The notes beneath the pieces were generated by a model, which saw only the letters and a list, made by a program, of their open reading frames with translations, did no database searches and was not told the DNA's origin. Of a DNA stretch of 32,700 nt, positions 1 to 8,636 are shown in pieces (position 1 is the stretch's first letter; every line of letters begins with the position of its first letter). The stretch is from Deltaproteobacteria bacterium (GTDB taxonomy: Bacteria > Desulfobacterota > Desulfuromonadia > Geobacterales > Pseudopelobacteraceae): assembly GCA_019162745.1 (NCBI GenBank), contig JAFLLC010000157.1, positions 1 to 32,700 of the forward strand, read 5' to 3'. The position numbers were made by a program, and so were the translations under genes.

Positions 1-84
1 GGGCTCCTCCCATCGCCGGATGAGCTCAAGGCAGGCGTTGTATCGTCAATCATGTCAAAAAACCGAAGCACCAGAGGGTTCTAA
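1..84 (+). CDS. possible C-terminal end of an unidentified gene (partial)
   Basis: Frame 1 is open from the left edge to a TAA at 82-84, giving 27 residues that end STRGF. A short inverted repeat (CCAGAG near 71, CTCTGG near 87) overlaps the stop, which could be a weak terminator. I recognise no family. The stretch is too short to be sure it is coding; it may be chance. Confidence 0.2.
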   Translation, partial: GLLPSPDELKAGVVSSIMSKNRSTRGF

Positions 85-352
85 CTCTCTGGCGTCAGAC
101 TGTCATTTCCTATTTGCTGTATAGCTATAGAGGTGTACCATCGGACATTAAAATTTCGGTATTGGCTTGTACGGGGATTACGTCGAAGACCTGGAAGACC
201 GAAGATGATGTGGATGATATCATCCGCTATTTCGGCAAGTATTATCTGATCAGACCGAGTAAAAAAACATCCCCACTACTGACTTATAGGGACAGTGTGG
301 GGACAGTCGGTACATCGACTCATTCAACTCACTGAATAAATAATGTTTTTTT
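85..352. other. gene-poor segment with possible decayed coding sequence
   Basis: The plus-strand frame beginning at a TTG at 114 and ending at 335 encodes 73 residues. Its middle part reads like protein (a stretch rich in Trp, Asp and Tyr around 190-270), but there is no ribosome binding site and I recognise no family. The codons just before 114 also stay open and read similarly, so this may be a truncated remnant rather than a gene. The octamer GGGACAGT occurs twice 11 bp apart (289-296 and 300-307). No promoter or clear terminator was found. Confidence 0.25.
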
Positions 353-427
353 TGGAGCGGGAAACGAGATTCGAACTCGCGACCTCAACCTTGGGAAGGT
401 TGCACTCTACCACTGAGTTATTCCCGC
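353..427 (-). tRNA. tRNA-Gly (anticodon CCC)
   Basis: The minus strand folds as a 75-nt tRNA with acceptor stem GCGGGAA/TTCCCGC, discriminator T and an encoded CCA end. The anticodon stem CAACC/GGTTG encloses loop TTCCCAA, so the anticodon is CCC and the codon read is GGG. The T arm contains GTTCGAATC. It lies downstream of tRNA-Asn on the same strand, with a terminator-like hairpin between them, so it may have its own promoter. Confidence 0.95.
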
Positions 428-452
428 ATTTAACTGATCATTTGACTGATAA

Positions 453-497
453 AAAACAAGTCTGACCACCAACTTTTCAGGTAATCAGACTTGTTTT
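453..497 (-). terminator. Rho-independent terminator hairpin after tRNA-Asn
   Basis: Perfect 13-bp inverted repeat (arms 453-465 and 485-497, AAAACAAGTCTGA and its complement) around a 19-nt loop. Read on the minus strand it follows tRNA-Asn and runs into six T residues. The A-rich outer arm means it could also work on the plus strand. Confidence 0.65.
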
Positions 498-500
498 GAT

Positions 501-576
501 TGGCTCCCCTTCGCGGACTCGAACCACGGACAAGGTGATTAACAGTCACCTGCTCTACCAACTGAGCTAAAGGGGA
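501..576 (-). tRNA. tRNA-Asn (anticodon GTT)
   Basis: The minus strand gives a 76-nt tRNA starting TCCCCTTTAGCTC with an encoded CCA end (TGG at 501-503 on the plus strand). Anticodon stem GGTGA/TCACC encloses loop CTGTTAA, so the anticodon is GTT and the amino acid Asn. The T loop motif GTTCGAGTC is present. Confidence 0.96.
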
Positions 577-682
577 ATACATCCGCAGAAAAAATACTGC
601 AGAATATAAAATAATGAACAGAATGATTTTGTTTACTTAGCAATTGGCAGAGCTTGTTTGCCCTGTTCCAAAAGCGTCCTGT

Positions 683-712
683 TTGATATCATACTGACCT
701 TGATAAAGTCAA
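683..712 (-). promoter_or_regulatory. candidate sigma70 promoter for tRNA-Asn
   Basis: On the minus strand TTGACT (712-707) is followed after 18 nt by TATCAA (688-683). This would start transcription about 100 nt before tRNA-Asn. It is a motif match only; the surrounding spacer (577-805) is AT-rich and other -10-like sequences exist. Confidence 0.3.
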
Positions 713-755
713 CAATAAATAGCTTCTATAAATAAATATTATCACCTGATACAGC

Positions 756-778
756 AGGAACACACTTAATTGTGTCCT
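756..778 (-). terminator. stem-loop downstream of the cytochrome gene
   Basis: AGGACACA and TGTGTTCCT pair with one bulged base around a short loop, 28 nt past the cytochrome stop on the minus strand. There is no T run, so it may be an mRNA 3' end structure rather than a classic terminator. Confidence 0.35.
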
Positions 779-805
779 ACAGAAAACCGTGCATAACAAA
801 AGGAA

Positions 806-1069
806 TTAAGCTTTGTGACAATCCTTGCAGCCAACAGGTCCTTTTTTCATTTCTACGTGACATCCTTTGCAGGATTTACCATGCGCAAGGTCCTTGCCAA
901 AGCCTTCGATTTTACCTGGTCCTTTCTCATGGCAAGTTTTACAGTCAGTAATTTTGCCCTGATGTGCCTTGTGGTCAAACTTCACGCCACGTTTCATTTC
1001 GATGACATCTGCGGCAAAGGCAGATCCTGCAAAAGCTACGAGCGAAAGGACGACGATAATCTTCTTCAT
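806..1069 (-). CDS. periplasmic triheme cytochrome c7, PpcA family
   Basis: An 87-residue protein with a Sec signal peptide (KK at residues 2-3, hydrophobic core, cleavage expected after SAFA at 19) and three CXXCH haem sites at residues 43, 67 and 81. Extra histidines at 33, 36 and 63 fit the bis-histidine ligands of a three-haem c7 cytochrome, the family that lacks haem II of cytochrome c3. The stretch KGPGKIEGFGKD is very like Geobacter sulfurreducens PpcA as I remember it. The family carries electrons across the periplasm towards outer-membrane conduits in metal-reducing bacteria. A good ribosome binding site (AGGAG) precedes the ATG. It follows purE on the same strand, about 80 bp away, and may have its own promoter. 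Which ppc paralogue it is cannot be settled from sequence alone. Confidence 0.93.
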   Translation of the reverse strand: MKKIIVVLSLVAFAGSAFAADVIEMKRGVKFDHKAHQGKITDCKTCHEKGPGKIEGFGKDLAHGKSCKGCHVEMKKGPVGCKDCHKA

Positions 1070-1150
1070 TTTGTTTCTCCTTTTCCTGATAAAGTTTAGG
1101 CTTAGCTACTACAACAACTTCCATGGAGATGTCAAGTTCAATGTATACGT

Positions 1151-1651
1151 TTAGTGAGCCTGCAGCTCGGCATCCTTGCCTTCAACCTCTATATCCATCT
1201 GAACGCGATAGTTCACAAGAGCTTTGGAAAGATGGAGATCGGCAAGTGCCAGAATCTGTACGGCGAACAGCCCGGCATTCTTGGCACCGGCCTTGCCTAT
1301 TGCCATGGACGCCACAGGGATGCCGGCAGGCATCTGGACAGTTGAGTACAGCGCATCCACACCGTTCAAGGCGCCGCCCGGCATGGGGACACCAATAACC
1401 GGCAGAATGGTTTTTGATGCAACGACACCAGCAAGGTGCGCTGCCATTCCCGCCCCGGCGATGATGATCTTTACACCACGTCCGGCCGCTTCTGATGCCA
1501 GCGCCATTGTTCGCTCCGGCGAGCGGTGCGCCGAAGAAATCCGCATTTCATGGGCAACGCCGAATTTACTGAGGATATCAGCAGCTTCCCGCATCACCGG
1601 AAGATCAGTATCGCTGCCCATAATTAATAGTACCTGTGGATCTGTTGCCAT
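1151..1651 (-). CDS. purE: N5-carboxyaminoimidazole ribonucleotide mutase (PurE)
   Basis: A 166-residue protein of usual PurE length. It rearranges N5-CAIR to CAIR in de novo purine synthesis. The motifs MGSDTDLPVM (near residue 11), SSAHRSPERT and the glycine-rich GAGMAAHLAG are those of the PurE phosphate and nucleotide site. The start at 1651 is chosen because AGGAG lies 5 bp upstream and the product then begins just before the conserved MGSD. A longer reading from 1771 would run into purD and add 40 unrelated residues. It follows purD by 25 bp and is presumably cotranscribed with purH and purD. No purK is present in the window, though class I PurE normally relies on it. Confidence 0.95.
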   Translation of the reverse strand: MATDPQVLLIMGSDTDLPVMREAADILSKFGVAHEMRISSAHRSPERTMALASEAAGRGVKIIIAGAGMAAHLAGVVASKTILPVIGVPMPGGALNGVDALYSTVQMPAGIPVASMAIGKAGAKNAGLFAVQILALADLHLSKALVNYRVQMDIEVEGKDAELQAH

Positions 1652-1676
1652 TTTTCTCCTCGGAAACATATAGAAT

Positions 1677-2954
1677 TCAGGAAGCGCGATCAAGCGCTTT
1701 GCGGCCAATATCGGTGCGGAACTGGACACCGGGCCAGGTGATGCGAGCGACACCCCGATAAGCCCCGTCAATGGCTTCCTTGACGGTTGTCCCCAGAGCA
1801 GTTACACCCAGTACCCGTCCGCCGTTGGTGACACACTCATCCGCTTTTGCAGCCGTGCCGGCGTGAAACACATAGACGTCATCCAGTTCTGCCACCTTCT
1901 CCAATCCCTGGATCGGATCACCTTTCCGGTAATCACCAGGGTACCCTTCCGAAGCCATCACAACACAGACCGCCGCCTTGTCATGCCACTCGATGCCGGT
2001 ATCGCCCAGATCACCGTTGGCAACCGCGAGCAGTACAGGCACAATATCTGTTTTCATCCTCATCAGTAGCGGCTGGCACTCAGGATCGCCAAAGCGGGCA
2101 TTAAACTCAAGGGTTTTTATTTCGCCATCCTTTATCATCAAGCCGGCATACAGTACCCCGCGATACTCGCGCCCTTCAGCAACCATTCCGGCAACAGTCG
2201 GGAGAATTACCTGCTGCATCGCTTTTTCATGAATAGCCGGAGTTACAACGGGTGCAGGAGAATAGGCGCCCATCCCGCCCGTATTAGGTCCCTGGTCACC
2301 GTCAAAAACCGCTTTGTGATCCTGGGCACTGGCCAAAGGAATGACGTTTTTACCATCGGTAATAACCAGAAATGACGCCTCTTCACCGGTCAGGAACTCC
2401 TCGATAACGACTCGTGAACCGGCGCTGCCGAAGGCGTTACCGCTGAGCATGTCACGCACGGCCGATACCGCTTCCTCACATGTTTGAGCAATAATAACAC
2501 CTTTTCCAGCAGCCAGACCGTCGGCTTTAACCACAATCGGCGCTCCGGTACGATTGATGAACGCCTCGGCCTCGGCCTGGTCGGTAAACACGCCATAGGC
2601 AGCGGTAGGAACGTTGTACTTCTGCATCAGATCTTTTGAAAAGGCCTTGCTCCCTTCGATAAAAGCGGCTTTTTGCGATGGGCCGAACACCTTGAGTCCG
2701 TGAGATTCAAACAGGTCGACGATCCCGAGTGAAAGCGGCTGTTCAGGGCCGACGACCGTCAGGTCGATCTTATTTTCATAGGCAAATGCCAGCAGCTTAT
2801 CCAACTGATCAACGGCAATCGGAAGATTCTCAGCCAGAGCCGCCGTTCCCGGATTACCCGGTGCGCAGTAGAGCTTGCTTACGAGCGGTGACTGGGCAAT
2901 TTTCCAGACCAGGGCATGTTCGCGGCCGCCGCCGCCAATTACAAGTATTTTCAT
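1677..2954 (-). CDS. purD: phosphoribosylamine-glycine ligase (GARS)
   Basis: A 425-residue ATP-grasp enzyme joining phosphoribosylamine and glycine in the second step of purine synthesis. It opens MKILVIGGGGREHAL, the family N-terminus, and carries KADGLAAGKGV (ATP-binding) and EFNARFGDPECQ (metal site). The ATG at 2954 is preferred over the upstream ATG at 3092: the upstream 46 residues match nothing in PurD and come from a repeat-bearing spacer, and AGAGG lies about 10 bp before 2954. The gene lies between purH and purE. The spacer to purH (about 200 bp) holds a large imperfect inverted repeat, described separately. Confidence 0.95.
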   Translation of the reverse strand: MKILVIGGGGREHALVWKIAQSPLVSKLYCAPGNPGTAALAENLPIAVDQLDKLLAFAYENKIDLTVVGPEQPLSLGIVDLFESHGLKVFGPSQKAAFIEGSKAFSKDLMQKYNVPTAAYGVFTDQAEAEAFINRTGAPIVVKADGLAAGKGVIIAQTCEEAVSAVRDMLSGNAFGSAGSRVVIEEFLTGEEASFLVITDGKNVIPLASAQDHKAVFDGDQGPNTGGMGAYSPAPVVTPAIHEKAMQQVILPTVAGMVAEGREYRGVLYAGLMIKDGEIKTLEFNARFGDPECQPLLMRMKTDIVPVLLAVANGDLGDTGIEWHDKAAVCVVMASEGYPGDYRKGDPIQGLEKVAELDDVYVFHAGTAAKADECVTNGGRVLGVTALGTTVKEAIDGAYRGVARITWPGVQFRTDIGRKALDRAS

Positions 2955-3008
2955 AAGGGGTATACCTCTATTTTTATTCAAGACGTTCAAAACGGCAGTT
3001 TTTAATAA

Positions 3009-3135
3009 CACAGCGCAACAGAGCAACTGAGAAATCGAGGCCATAATGAAAAGACGGATTTCCCAACTGACTACATCTCGAACTTTTTTCATACGACTAA
3101 TCTTTGACTTTACTCCGTTGCTTCGTTGCTCCGTG
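3009..3135. repeat. imperfect inverted repeat in the purH-purD spacer
   Basis: A 23-nt arm at 3009-3031 matches the reverse complement of 3113-3135 at 18 of 23 positions, with further similarity outside (AACAC at both outer ends). Each arm contains a GCAAC repeat (two copies 9 bp apart, as GCAACxxAGCAAC). The centre is about 81 bp. It looks like a small non-autonomous repeat or a decayed mobile element between two operon genes; no transposase is present. Confidence 0.55.
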
Positions 3136-3154
3136 TTTCAAATCTTTTTTCTGT

Positions 3155-4711
3155 TCAGTGCCTGAAATGCCGCATGGTGGTAAAGATCATCGCTATCCCA
3201 TGTTCGTTGGCGGCTTTGATAACCTCTTCATCGCGAACGCTGCCGCCGGTCTGGATAATAGCGGTCACGCCGGCTGCGGCGGCAGCATCAACTCCGTCTC
3301 GGAAAGGAAAAAAGGCATCAGAGGCCAGTACTGTTCCCTGAATCGGAAGCAGTGCCTTCTGGACGGCAATTTTGGATGAATCAACGCGAGACATCTGTCC
3401 GGCGCCAATACCGACCGTCTGGTCTCGGTTACTGAATACTATGGCATTCGATTTGACATGCTTGCAGACCCGCCAGGCGAAATCAAGCGCTTCGTATTCC
3501 GAGGCGGTCGGAGTGCGTTCGGTCACCACACGACAATCAAGGGCATTGATCATCCCGAGATCTCTCCCTTGCAGCAGCAATCCGCCGGTAACACGCTTCA
3601 GATCGAATCCCCCGGCAACATAGCTGTCAAGCAGCGGTACCTGCATAACCCGGACGTTCTTTTTTGCGGTAAATATGGCCAGGGCATCATCGCTGTAACC
3701 GGGGGCGATGACCGCCTCAAGAAAAGTGGAGGTAAGCTCTTTGGCGGTCTCGGCATCGACAGTCCGGTTAAAGCCGACGATGCCGCCAAAAGATGAAACC
3801 GGATCACATTCACGTGCCTTGAGATATGCTGTCAGCGGCGAATCTGCCAAAGCGACGCCACAGGGATTGGTGTGCTTGATGATGACTGCCGCACTCTGCT
3901 CAAATTCCTTGACCGTTTCAATGGCAGCGTCCAGATCGATGATATTGTTGAAGGAAAGCTCTTTGCCCTGAAGCTGCACGGCATTAGAAACGCATGGTTC
4001 AGAGATTTGCTTTTCGACATAAAAAGCCGCCGATTGATGAGGGTTCTCGCCATAACGAAGATCCTGGGCTTTCTTGACCTGCAGGGTAAACGTGGGAGGA
4101 TATTCCTGAACCTCACCCGTCAGCCGTGCCCCAAGATAATTGGATATCGCCCCGTCATAGGCGGCGGTGTGCTGAAATACCTTGACTGCCAGAGCAAAGT
4201 TAGTAGCCGCTGAAACCGCACCTGCAGAAACCTTCATCTCTTCAAGCACCACTGCATAGTCGGCGCTGTCAACCAGCACGGTGACATCCGGATAGTTTTT
4301 GGCTGCCGAGCGGAGCATGGTCGGCCCACCGATATCGATATTTTCAATAGCATCTTCGAGGCAACACCCTTCCTTGGCGATTGCAGATTCAAACGGGTAA
4401 AGATTCACAACCACCATGTCAATGTTTTCGATCCCATGCTCCTTCATCATGGCAACATGCTCCGGGTTAGAGCGCATTCCGAGCAGACCGCCATGCACCT
4501 TGGGGTGCAGGGTTTTTACCCGGCCATCCAGCATCTCCGGAAAACCGGTAAACTCCGAGACATCCTTGACGGTCAAGCCTGCCTCCCGCAGCAGCTTGGC
4601 AGTGCCGCCGGTAGAGAGGATCTCCACCCCGTAGCCTGCCAGCTGCTGTGAAAATTCAATAATACCGTTTTTATCAGAGACACTGATTAGTGCCCTGGTT
4701 ATCTTTGCCAT
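3155..4711 (-). CDS. purH: bifunctional AICAR transformylase / IMP cyclohydrolase
   Basis: A 518-residue protein of normal PurH length catalysing the last two steps to IMP. The N-terminal 150 residues form the MGS-like cyclohydrolase domain (opening [11 protein letters not shown], with STGGTAKLL and [17 protein letters not shown]). The rest is the AICAR formyltransferase, with [14 protein letters not shown] and IIKHTNPCG, whose Lys-His pair is the catalytic core. AAGGAG lies 9 bp before the ATG. It is the first of the purH-purD-purE series. The 263 bp upstream, between it and alr, show no further gene and no promoter I can call with confidence. Confidence 0.96.
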   Translation of the reverse strand: MAKITRALISVSDKNGIIEFSQQLAGYGVEILSTGGTAKLLREAGLTVKDVSEFTGFPEMLDGRVKTLHPKVHGGLLGMRSNPEHVAMMKEHGIENIDMVVVNLYPFESAIAKEGCCLEDAIENIDIGGPTMLRSAAKNYPDVTVLVDSADYAVVLEEMKVSAGAVSAATNFALAVKVFQHTAAYDGAISNYLGARLTGEVQEYPPTFTLQVKKAQDLRYGENPHQSAAFYVEKQISEPCVSNAVQLQGKELSFNNIIDLDAAIETVKEFEQSAAVIIKHTNPCGVALADSPLTAYLKARECDPVSSFGGIVGFNRTVDAETAKELTSTFLEAVIAPGYSDDALAIFTAKKNVRVMQVPLLDSYVAGGFDLKRVTGGLLLQGRDLGMINALDCRVVTERTPTASEYEALDFAWRVCKHVKSNAIVFSNRDQTVGIGAGQMSRVDSSKIAVQKALLPIQGTVLASDAFFPFRDGVDAAAAAGVTAIIQTGGSVRDEEVIKAANEHGIAMIFTTMRHFRH

Positions 4712-4974
4712 GCTTCGTACTCCTTATTTAATTTAGGATTGTCTTAAAAATTGACATGATAAGTCGGCCTGAAATGGGTAGCTTGTATCACACCTTCATC
4801 AAGAATTCCAAGCGTTTTCAGCCATTATTTCCTCACAACGGCACCAAAAAACAGGTCAAAATCAATTGTACAAAGGCGTAACACCGTATACGTGAGCAAC
4901 CCTGAAGAACTTCAATTGCGGCTTGCATGGCAGACGCTGCCAAGATCCATAAAGAGGGTACTCAGCTTCTACCG

Positions 4975-6117
4975 TTATTTCAGATATACCCTCGGCACTC
5001 TTTTGCTGATGCCGCAGAAAATTGCATAAGGGATGGTGTCGGCCCAGGCAGCCAATTCTTCGGCATGGACACAGTGTCCTTCATCGTCAGGCCCCATAAG
5101 CGTTACGGTATCCCCCACCGCAACGCCATCGATTCCGGTCACATCGAGCATAGTCCAGTCCATGCATACGGTACCGGCAACTTTTGCCCGCTCTCCGCGA
5201 ACCAAAGCTTCACCCTTGTTGGTAAGAGCGCGGAGATAACCGTCGGCATACCCGACCGGCACACTGGCAATCAATGTGCGCTCGCCTGCCGTAAATCGGC
5301 GGGCGTAACTGATAGTCGTTCCCGGCTCTACCCATTTGAGCATGGCTATGCGGCTTTTAAGACGCATCACCGGCCTCAAATCAAGCTTTCCCTGGAAATC
5401 AGCTGAAGGCAGAGCGCCATACATGGTGATTCCTGGCCTGATCAGATTGCAGTCGGGAATATCACGCAGCAACGCAGCGGCACTGTTGGCGATATGAATA
5501 TAGCGGGGGGAGAAACCGGCCTTGCGGATCTCGGCCAGCGCCCAGGCGAAGCGTTCGCCCTGAAGCCGGGTAAAATACTGACCCGACTCATCCAGTTCAT
5601 CTGCGCTGGCAAAATGAGAAATCAATCCCTCAAGGGTAATATTCGGCATTTTTTTCAGTTCGACAAGTAATTGGGGGACCTCATTATAGGGGACTCCCAA
5701 CCGCCCCATTCCTGTGTCTATTTTGAGATGCACCTGCGCCCTGCGAAAGAGCTTTCCTGTAGAAGCTGCCTGGTTGAGCGCCTGCGCCTGTTCCAGGGTA
5801 AATATTACCGTAGAAAGGTTGTAGCCAATGCATTTTCGTTCCTGTCCCGGATAGACACCGCCCAGCAGAAGGATTGGCTTGTCGCAGCCGCTTTTGCGAA
5901 GCTGAATCGCCTCTGCCAGAAAAGCGACGCCAAAGGCATTAACACCAAGGCTCTCCAACTCGCGGCTGATATCCATAAAACCGTGCCCGTAGGCATCAGC
6001 TTTTACAACCGCCAGAATCTCGGTCCGCTTCGGGATTGATGAGCGTATTAACTGATAATTATGCTTAAGCGCAGAGAGATCAATCTCGGCATATGTAGGG
6101 CGACCATCGTATAAAAT
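4975..6117 (-). CDS. alr: alanine racemase, with a non-standard start or frameshift
   Basis: A fold-type III PLP enzyme interconverting L- and D-alanine for peptidoglycan. The frame contains [15 protein letters not shown], the PLP lysine in [11 protein letters not shown], the C-terminal catalytic tyrosine in [12 protein letters not shown] and VPVGYADGY. The first in-frame ATG (5976) lies after the PLP lysine, so a protein from there would be dead. Upstream of it the frame is open only to a TGA at about 6134, and it contains no ATG, GTG or TTG. I place the start at ATT (6117-6115), 5 nt after a strong GAGGTG, giving 380 residues beginning about five residues before RPTYAEID, as usual in the family, with the PLP lysine at residue 39. 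Alternatively, a GTG at 6125 in another frame becomes in-frame if one A was lost from the run at 6122-6120. It follows ptsP by 59 bp. Confidence 0.85.
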   Translation of the reverse strand: MLYDGRPTYAEIDLSALKHNYQLIRSSIPKRTEILAVVKADAYGHGFMDISRELESLGVNAFGVAFLAEAIQLRKSGCDKPILLLGGVYPGQERKCIGYNLSTVIFTLEQAQALNQAASTGKLFRRAQVHLKIDTGMGRLGVPYNEVPQLLVELKKMPNITLEGLISHFASADELDESGQYFTRLQGERFAWALAEIRKAGFSPRYIHIANSAAALLRDIPDCNLIRPGITMYGALPSADFQGKLDLRPVMRLKSRIAMLKWVEPGTTISYARRFTAGERTLIASVPVGYADGYLRALTNKGEALVRGERAKVAGTVCMDWTMLDVTGIDGVAVGDTVTLMGPDDEGHCVHAEELAAWADTIPYAIFCGISKRVPRVYLK

Positions 6118-6176
6118 ACTTTCACCTCGGATTCAGGAACATTGGTAATTCAAAAAAACAACCGTGCTTTCCAACG

Positions 6177-8525
6177 CTAAAGGATCATCTTTTTCCGCGC
6201 AGCCGTCAGGCAGCTCCTCACATCGGCACTGTTGCGGCATGCCAGCGCCGTCCGTGCCAACCGGCGGCACGCCTCAAAGCTGTTGTTGAGTATCGCCTGC
6301 TTCACGATCGGTATGCTGGGGGCCGAGAGGCTGAATTCTCGAATCCCCATACCGGTCAAAAGGAGCGCGCATAAAGGATCTGCAGCCATTTCTCCGCAGA
6401 GTGATACTTTTTTACCGGCTTTGTTGGCCGCATCGGCAACACGTTTGATGGAATGCAGAATCGCCGGGTGGTATGGATCGTAATACTTCTTGACGCTTGA
6501 ATTATTGCGGTCGGCAGCCAGGGTGTACTGAATCAGGTCGTTGGTGCCGATACTGACATAATCCACCTCCTGCAGCAGATAGTCGATAATCAGTACCGCT
6601 GCCGGCACTTCGATCATGATCCCGAGCGGGATATAGCCCGGTACGTCATAACCTTCACGCAGCAGTTCATTTCTGACCGAAGTAAGAATCTCCCTGATCT
6701 TGCGGATTTCATCCAGACAGCTGATCAGAGGAAACATGATCGTCGCATTACCGGCATGTGCTGCGAGCAAAATGCCGGCCAGCTGTTCCCTGAAGATATC
6801 CTGCCGTTCCAGCGAGACGCGAATAGAGCGCCATCCCAGAAATGGATTATCTTCATGAGGACAGGGAAAGTAGGAAAGCCCCTTGTCGCCACCGATATCC
6901 AGGGTACGGATATTGACGGTCTGACCCGGAAAGCCTCCCAGAATTTTGCGGTAGATGCCGGCCTGTTCTTCACGGTCAGGAAACGCGGAGCGCGCCATGT
7001 AGGGGAACTCGGTACGGTAAAGCCCCACCCCTTCGGCCCCATGCAGATTGGCGACCCGGACATCAGAGATCAAACCTATGTTGGCGCTGAGGGTAAGCAC
7101 AACACCATCGGTAGTGACCGCCGGCAGGTCACGGATGCTTTCCAGCTCCTTCATCCGGCCGACATACTCCTGTTCAAGGCGCATATACTCTTTTGTTATA
7201 CCCTCATCCGGATTGAGATATACATGGCCGGAGGTACCGTCAACAATTATCTTATCCTTGACGTTGGCGGCAGCCATCAACCCTTTGACACCGAGTACAG
7301 CCGGAATGCCGAGCGATTTCGCCATGATGGCCGCGTGAGAATAGGCGTTACCCTTTTCGGTAACAATACCGAGAATCTTACTCTGATCAAGCATTGCAAG
7401 GTTGGAGGGGAAAATTTCATCCGCCACCAGTACCCGCTTTTCCCTGAGTTTGACCTCGCAGGAATTGTTCCCTTCAATCGCGTCGATGATGCGTCGTCCG
7501 ATATCTTCCATATCCGCCGAACGCTCCCGCAGGTATGGATCCTCCATGGCTGAAAAAACCTGGATATAATGCTGGACGACATCATGGACGGCACGGGCAG
7601 CGCCCATTCCCTGCTCGATCAAATCGGTAATTTTGGCAGAAAAACTCCTGTCTTCCAGTATCATAAGGTGCGTGTGGAAGATCGCCGCGTCATCGGCAGA
7701 CAGCACTTCACTGACCCGTTTTTCCATATAAATTGTCTGGATTTTGGCCTTTTCAAGGGCTTGGAAAAATTTATGTTGTTCTTCAGCCGCAGTACCGACC
7801 TTTGCCAGCTTGATGACTTTATCGTTGAAACGATCGAGAATATAAATTTTCCCCCGGCTAAAACCGGCCGACACGGCTGTCCCCGCCAGCGATCTGGAAA
7901 CTGAAATACGCTTCGTGCTCCCGGACCCGGGAGAGCCCGCCTCTCCCACCGAACCGTTTTGGACCTTGGCAAGCTCCTTCTCGAACCAGGCCCTCTCCCG
8001 CTCCTTGTTCTGGATCGAATCAAGCAACCGCCCCGTATGGACAATGCTGCCGATCTGAAAGGTTATGGTGCGCAGAATACTGATTTCATCATCGCTGAAA
8101 TGGCGGATTTCGCGAGTCTGCACGACAATGGCACCAATCGGCGCCTTGTGTTCGAACAGCGGCAGTCCCAGGAAGGAAAGAAACTGTTCCTCTTTCGCCT
8201 CCTTGAAATATTTGTACCGCGGATGTGATGGAGCATTATCGGTCATGACCATTTCGCGGGTCTCAACGGCAAGACCGGTCAGGCCTTCATGAACCTTCAT
8301 GGAGACACGGTTGACAGAAGCCTTGGAAAGGCCTTTAGTCGCCTTCAGTGTCAAGGTTTCGCCATCGATTTCCAGCAGATAAATTGAACAGACATCGCTC
8401 CCCATGCGTTTGGCAACCAGAGTAACGATATTGTCAAGGGTATCCTGCAGATCATGTGAATGCAGGATGATCGAGCTGATGTCTTCCAATGTCCGCAAAC
8501 CAAGCGATTGCAGGGGTTCTTTCAT
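6177..8525 (-). CDS. ptsP: phosphoenolpyruvate-protein phosphotransferase PtsP (GAF-enzyme I)
   Basis: A 782-residue soluble protein with a GAF sensor domain (about residues 15-165), a flexible Gly/Ser linker (190-204) and then a full enzyme I module. The module has an HPr-binding N-domain (about 210-350), the swivelling phosphohistidine domain with active His397 in AYSHAAIMAKSLGIPAV, and a PEP-binding barrel (about 470-760) with GLYRTEF and CGEMAAD. This is the layout of the nitrogen-related PTS enzyme I, which passes phosphate from PEP to an NPr-type carrier for regulation rather than sugar uptake. No carrier or EIIA gene lies in the window. AGGAAC precedes the ATG. The nearest downstream gene on the strand is alr. 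The length is slightly above the E. coli protein. Confidence 0.93.
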   Translation of the reverse strand: MKEPLQSLGLRTLEDISSIILHSHDLQDTLDNIVTLVAKRMGSDVCSIYLLEIDGETLTLKATKGLSKASVNRVSMKVHEGLTGLAVETREMVMTDNAPSHPRYKYFKEAKEEQFLSFLGLPLFEHKAPIGAIVVQTREIRHFSDDEISILRTITFQIGSIVHTGRLLDSIQNKERERAWFEKELAKVQNGSVGEAGSPGSGSTKRISVSRSLAGTAVSAGFSRGKIYILDRFNDKVIKLAKVGTAAEEQHKFFQALEKAKIQTIYMEKRVSEVLSADDAAIFHTHLMILEDRSFSAKITDLIEQGMGAARAVHDVVQHYIQVFSAMEDPYLRERSADMEDIGRRIIDAIEGNNSCEVKLREKRVLVADEIFPSNLAMLDQSKILGIVTEKGNAYSHAAIMAKSLGIPAVLGVKGLMAAANVKDKIIVDGTSGHVYLNPDEGITKEYMRLEQEYVGRMKELESIRDLPAVTTDGVVLTLSANIGLISDVRVANLHGAEGVGLYRTEFPYMARSAFPDREEQAGIYRKILGGFPGQTVNIRTLDIGGDKGLSYFPCPHEDNPFLGWRSIRVSLERQDIFREQLAGILLAAHAGNATIMFPLISCLDEIRKIREILTSVRNELLREGYDVPGYIPLGIMIEVPAAVLIIDYLLQEVDYVSIGTNDLIQYTLAADRNNSSVKKYYDPYHPAILHSIKRVADAANKAGKKVSLCGEMAADPLCALLLTGMGIREFSLSAPSIPIVKQAILNNSFEACRRLARTALACRNSADVRSCLTAARKKMIL

Positions 8526-8636
8526 AATAGTTCCTACTCAAGTAGTGGTAGAATTACCTTCCTGACACATTTGTTATCGAAGCAGACTCCGACATGAAAA
8601 TCCTGAAGCAGGCTGCAGCCAGATCTCCGGCTAATT

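Noticed and set aside
4712-4974. Possible purine riboswitch or promoter upstream of purH
   Set aside because: I could not find a conserved purine-aptamer core or a convincing -35/-10 pair on the minus strand.
5976-5978. ATG at 5976 as the start of alanine racemase
   Set aside because: It lies after the PLP lysine and conserved N-terminal strand, so the product could not be active.
6756-7553. Open frame of 265 codons on the plus strand
   Set aside because: Entirely antisense to ptsP, whose protein is conserved across the same bases.
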